Source: DATLFP01 sp035540955
GTDB lineage: Bacteria; Actinomycetota; Acidimicrobiia; Acidimicrobiales; CADCSY01
Direction of reading: 5' to 3'
Length of the DNA: 8,007 nucleotides
Assembly (NCBI GenBank): GCA_035540955.1
Contig: DATLFP010000251.1
Coordinates: 1-8,007 of the forward strand
This document shows, piece after piece, positions 6,386-8,007 of the stretch. The position numbers were made by a program, and so were the translations under genes. The first letter of the stretch is position 1. Every line of letters begins with the position of its first letter. Under the pieces are notes generated by a model, which saw only the letters and a program-made list of their open reading frames with translations, was not told the DNA's origin and did not search any database.

Positions 6386-7501
6386 ATGAGGATCGCGGCG
6401 ATCGGCGACGCCCACCTGGGCCGGACGTACCTGCCGATGACCGACGCCGACACCGGCGTCAACGTCCGCGAGCTCGACTTCGAGCAGTCCTTCACCCGCG
6501 CCATCGACGCCATGCTCGCCACCGGGCCCGACGCCATCGTCTGGCTGGGTGACGTCTTCGACCACCCCCGGCCCACCTACCGCTCGTTCCGGGTGGCGTC
6601 GCGCGAGCTGCGCAAGATCCGCGAGCACGGCGTGCAGCTCGTCGCCATCAGCGGCAACCACGACACCCCCCGGCTGCCCGGCACCGGCAGCCCGTACAGC
6701 GTGCTCGCCGACACCTTCCCAGAGCTGCACTTCGCGGCGCGGCTCCAGTACGAGGCCATCGACCTGCCCGGCCTGCGCGTGCACTGCGTGCCGCAGATGC
6801 TGACCGTCCCCGCGGCCCTGGAAGCGCTGGCCGAGGCCGACGCCAACCGCAACGCCGACCGATCGAACCTCCTGATCACCCATCCTCGCCTCACCCAGCT
6901 GCGCCCGAAGTACGACGACATCAACGAGATCGAGGTCGACGTCTCCGCCCTCAAGAGCGACTTCGTGCTCCTCGGCCACTACCACGTGCACCAGAAGGTC
7001 GACGACGGCGTCTGGTACGCGGGCGCCCCCGACACCTTCACCTTCGCCGACGACCCGGACCGTCCGAAGGGCTTCGTCGTGCTCGACACCGACACCGGCG
7101 CGCTGCAGCACGCCGCCGTACCCGGTCAGCGCCGGCTCGTCACCTTGGACACGATCGAGGCGCTGGGGCTCTCCCCCGCCGAGGTGCGCGAGCGGGTCCT
7201 CGACCGCGCCGCGAAGGTCGAGGAGGGCGACGTGGCCCGCCTCTACATCGACGGCGTCGACCCCGCCGCCTACCGGCTCCTCGACCTCGCCGAGGTGCGG
7301 GCGGTCGCCGGCGCCGCCCTCCACCTGAAGCTCGAGCCGTCCTTCGCCGAGTCGGCCACCCCGGTCGAGCTGCCCGACATGGACTCGATGGGCGCCCGGT
7401 GGGACCGCTACCTCGAGGGCCAGGACCTGATCGGCTACGACCGCCAGAAGGTCGTGACGCTGGGCCACGAGTACCTCGCCCAGGCGGTGGAGGAGACGTG
7501 A
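6386..7501 (+). CDS. sbcD: SbcD / Mre11 DNA exonuclease subunit
   Basis: SbcD/Mre11 is the Mn-dependent nuclease of the SbcCD/Mre11-Rad50 complex, which processes double-strand-break ends, hairpins and protein-blocked ends. The 371-residue product carries the calcineurin-type phosphoesterase motifs in order: DAHLG (8-12; D8, H10), GDVFDH (55-60; D56), GNHD (90-93; N91, H92), ITHPR (164-168; H166) and GHYHVH (197-202; H198, H200). All core metal and catalytic positions appear present. After the catalytic core (about 1-260) comes a C-terminal region, about 260-371, presumably the capping and Rad50-binding domain. The length is between bacterial SbcD and archaeal Mre11, so the name does not settle which it resembles more. 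The stop overlaps sbcC by 4 nt, the usual arrangement for this partner pair. ATG 6386 is backed by GGGGAGG 7 nt upstream. Confidence 0.94.
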   Translation: MRIAAIGDAHLGRTYLPMTDADTGVNVRELDFEQSFTRAIDAMLATGPDAIVWLGDVFDHPRPTYRSFRVASRELRKIREHGVQLVAISGNHDTPRLPGTGSPYSVLADTFPELHFAARLQYEAIDLPGLRVHCVPQMLTVPAALEALAEADANRNADRSNLLITHPRLTQLRPKYDDINEIEVDVSALKSDFVLLGHYHVHQKVDDGVWYAGAPDTFTFADDPDRPKGFVVLDTDTGALQHAAVPGQRRLVTLDTIEALGLSPAEVRERVLDRAAKVEEGDVARLYIDGVDPAAYRLLDLAEVRAVAGAALHLKLEPSFAESATPVELPDMDSMGARWDRYLEGQDLIGYDRQKVVTLGHEYLAQAVEET

Positions 7502-8007
7502 AGATCACCCGCCTCTACCTCCGCAACTACCGGGTGTTCGCCGACGAGCTCGACCTGCCCATCCCCGGCGGGCTCGTCGGCATCTACGGCGTGAACGGCG
7601 CCGGCAAGTCGGCCCTCGTCGAGTCCGTCCGGTGGTCGCTCTGGGGCAAGGCCCGCACCCCGAAGGACGAGATCCGCACCTCCGGGGTCAACACCGACTG
7701 CGTCACCGAGGTCACCTTCGAGCACGAAGGCCACCTCTACCTCGTGCGCCGGATGCTCACCGGCCAGAACAGCACGCAGAAGGCCGAGGTGCACTGGAAC
7801 GGCTCCCAGGTGGCCGAGGGCGTCACCGACGTGCGCCGCTACATGGAGTCGGTGCTCGGCATGGACGACCAGTCGTTCCGGGCATCGGTGTTCGCCGAGC
7901 AGAAGCAGGTGTCGGCCTTCAGCGACGTCACCGCCGACAAGCGGCGCGAGCTGGTGCTCCGGCTGCTCGGCATCACCCCGCTCGACAAGGCCCGCGACCT
8001 GGCCCGG
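7498..8007 (+). CDS. sbcC: SbcC / Rad50 SMC-like ATPase, N-terminal part (3' end cut off by the window)
   Basis: SbcC/Rad50 is the ABC/SMC-like ATPase that bridges DNA ends and controls the SbcD/Mre11 nuclease. The frame is open from GTG 7498 to the right edge, giving 170 residues. The start MKITRLYLRNYRVF is typical of Rad50/SbcC/SMC N-termini. Walker A is GVNGAGKSAL (31-40; K37, S38). VESVRWSLWGKAR (41-53) fits the helix after it, and FAEQKQVSAF (132-141) is the Q-loop region, with Q135 or Q137 the candidate Mg/DNA-sensing glutamine. ADKRRELVLRLLGI (146-159) fits the point where Rad50 lobe I passes into the coiled coil. The coiled coil, zinc hook (CxxC), signature motif and Walker B lie beyond the window. 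GGAGG (7489-7493) is 4 nt upstream, and the GTGA overlap with sbcD indicates coupled translation. Confidence 0.93.
   Translation, partial: MKITRLYLRNYRVFADELDLPIPGGLVGIYGVNGAGKSALVESVRWSLWGKARTPKDEIRTSGVNTDCVTEVTFEHEGHLYLVRRMLTGQNSTQKAEVHWNGSQVAEGVTDVRRYMESVLGMDDQSFRASVFAEQKQVSAFSDVTADKRRELVLRLLGITPLDKARDLAR

Noticed and set aside
4594..6576. 660-residue open frame on the minus strand, antisense to herA
   Set aside because: It covers all of herA and parts of nurA and sbcD, whose motifs are unmistakable. Its translation is Arg/Gly/Ala/Val/Asp/His-rich without domain patterns, which is the usual shadow of a high-GC3 gene.
6236..7468. 410-residue minus-strand frame antisense to sbcD
   Set aside because: sbcD on the plus strand shows all five phosphoesterase motifs; this frame is a GC-bias shadow.

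Overview
The window is about 70% GC throughout, with strong G/C bias at third codon positions, GTG starts and 4-nt stop/start overlaps. This fits a high-GC actinobacterium. A DUF222/13E12-type protein and an actinobacterial tandem winged-helix regulator support that. My guess is an Acidimicrobiia-like lineage, but the sequence alone does not prove it.

Left half (1-3486, minus strand). Three genes are read leftwards: a winged-helix regulator with two MarR-like domains (2539-3486), an MFS permease (1001-2206), and the N-terminal 299 residues of a DUF222 protein that runs off the left edge (1-897). A 332-nt gap between regulator and permease carries no convincing gene but holds two strong stem-loops. 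A 59-residue hypothetical protein (3522-3701, plus strand) starts divergently, 35 nt from the regulator.

Right half (3719-8007, plus strand). A compact operon encodes NurA nuclease, HerA hexameric ATPase, SbcD/Mre11 nuclease and the first 170 residues of SbcC/Rad50, which is cut by the right edge. This is the full archaeal-style DNA-end-resection set in one transcription unit in what looks like a bacterium. nurA/herA and sbcD/sbcC each overlap by 4 nt (GTGA), whereas herA and sbcD are separated by 22 nt with a fresh strong Shine-Dalgarno. The coupled pairs match the two known physical complexes.

Main finding. Directly before nurA is a promoter-like element, TTGTCGCAG, then exactly 8 nt, then TACCGT. 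It closely fits the mycobacterial RecA-independent (PafBC-type) DNA-damage promoter pattern TTGTCRGTG-N8-TANNNT. It ends 7 nt before the ATG of nurA, so the mRNA should be leaderless or nearly so. If correct, the whole resection operon is DNA-damage inducible. No tRNA, rRNA, CRISPR array, insertion sequence or integrase was seen.
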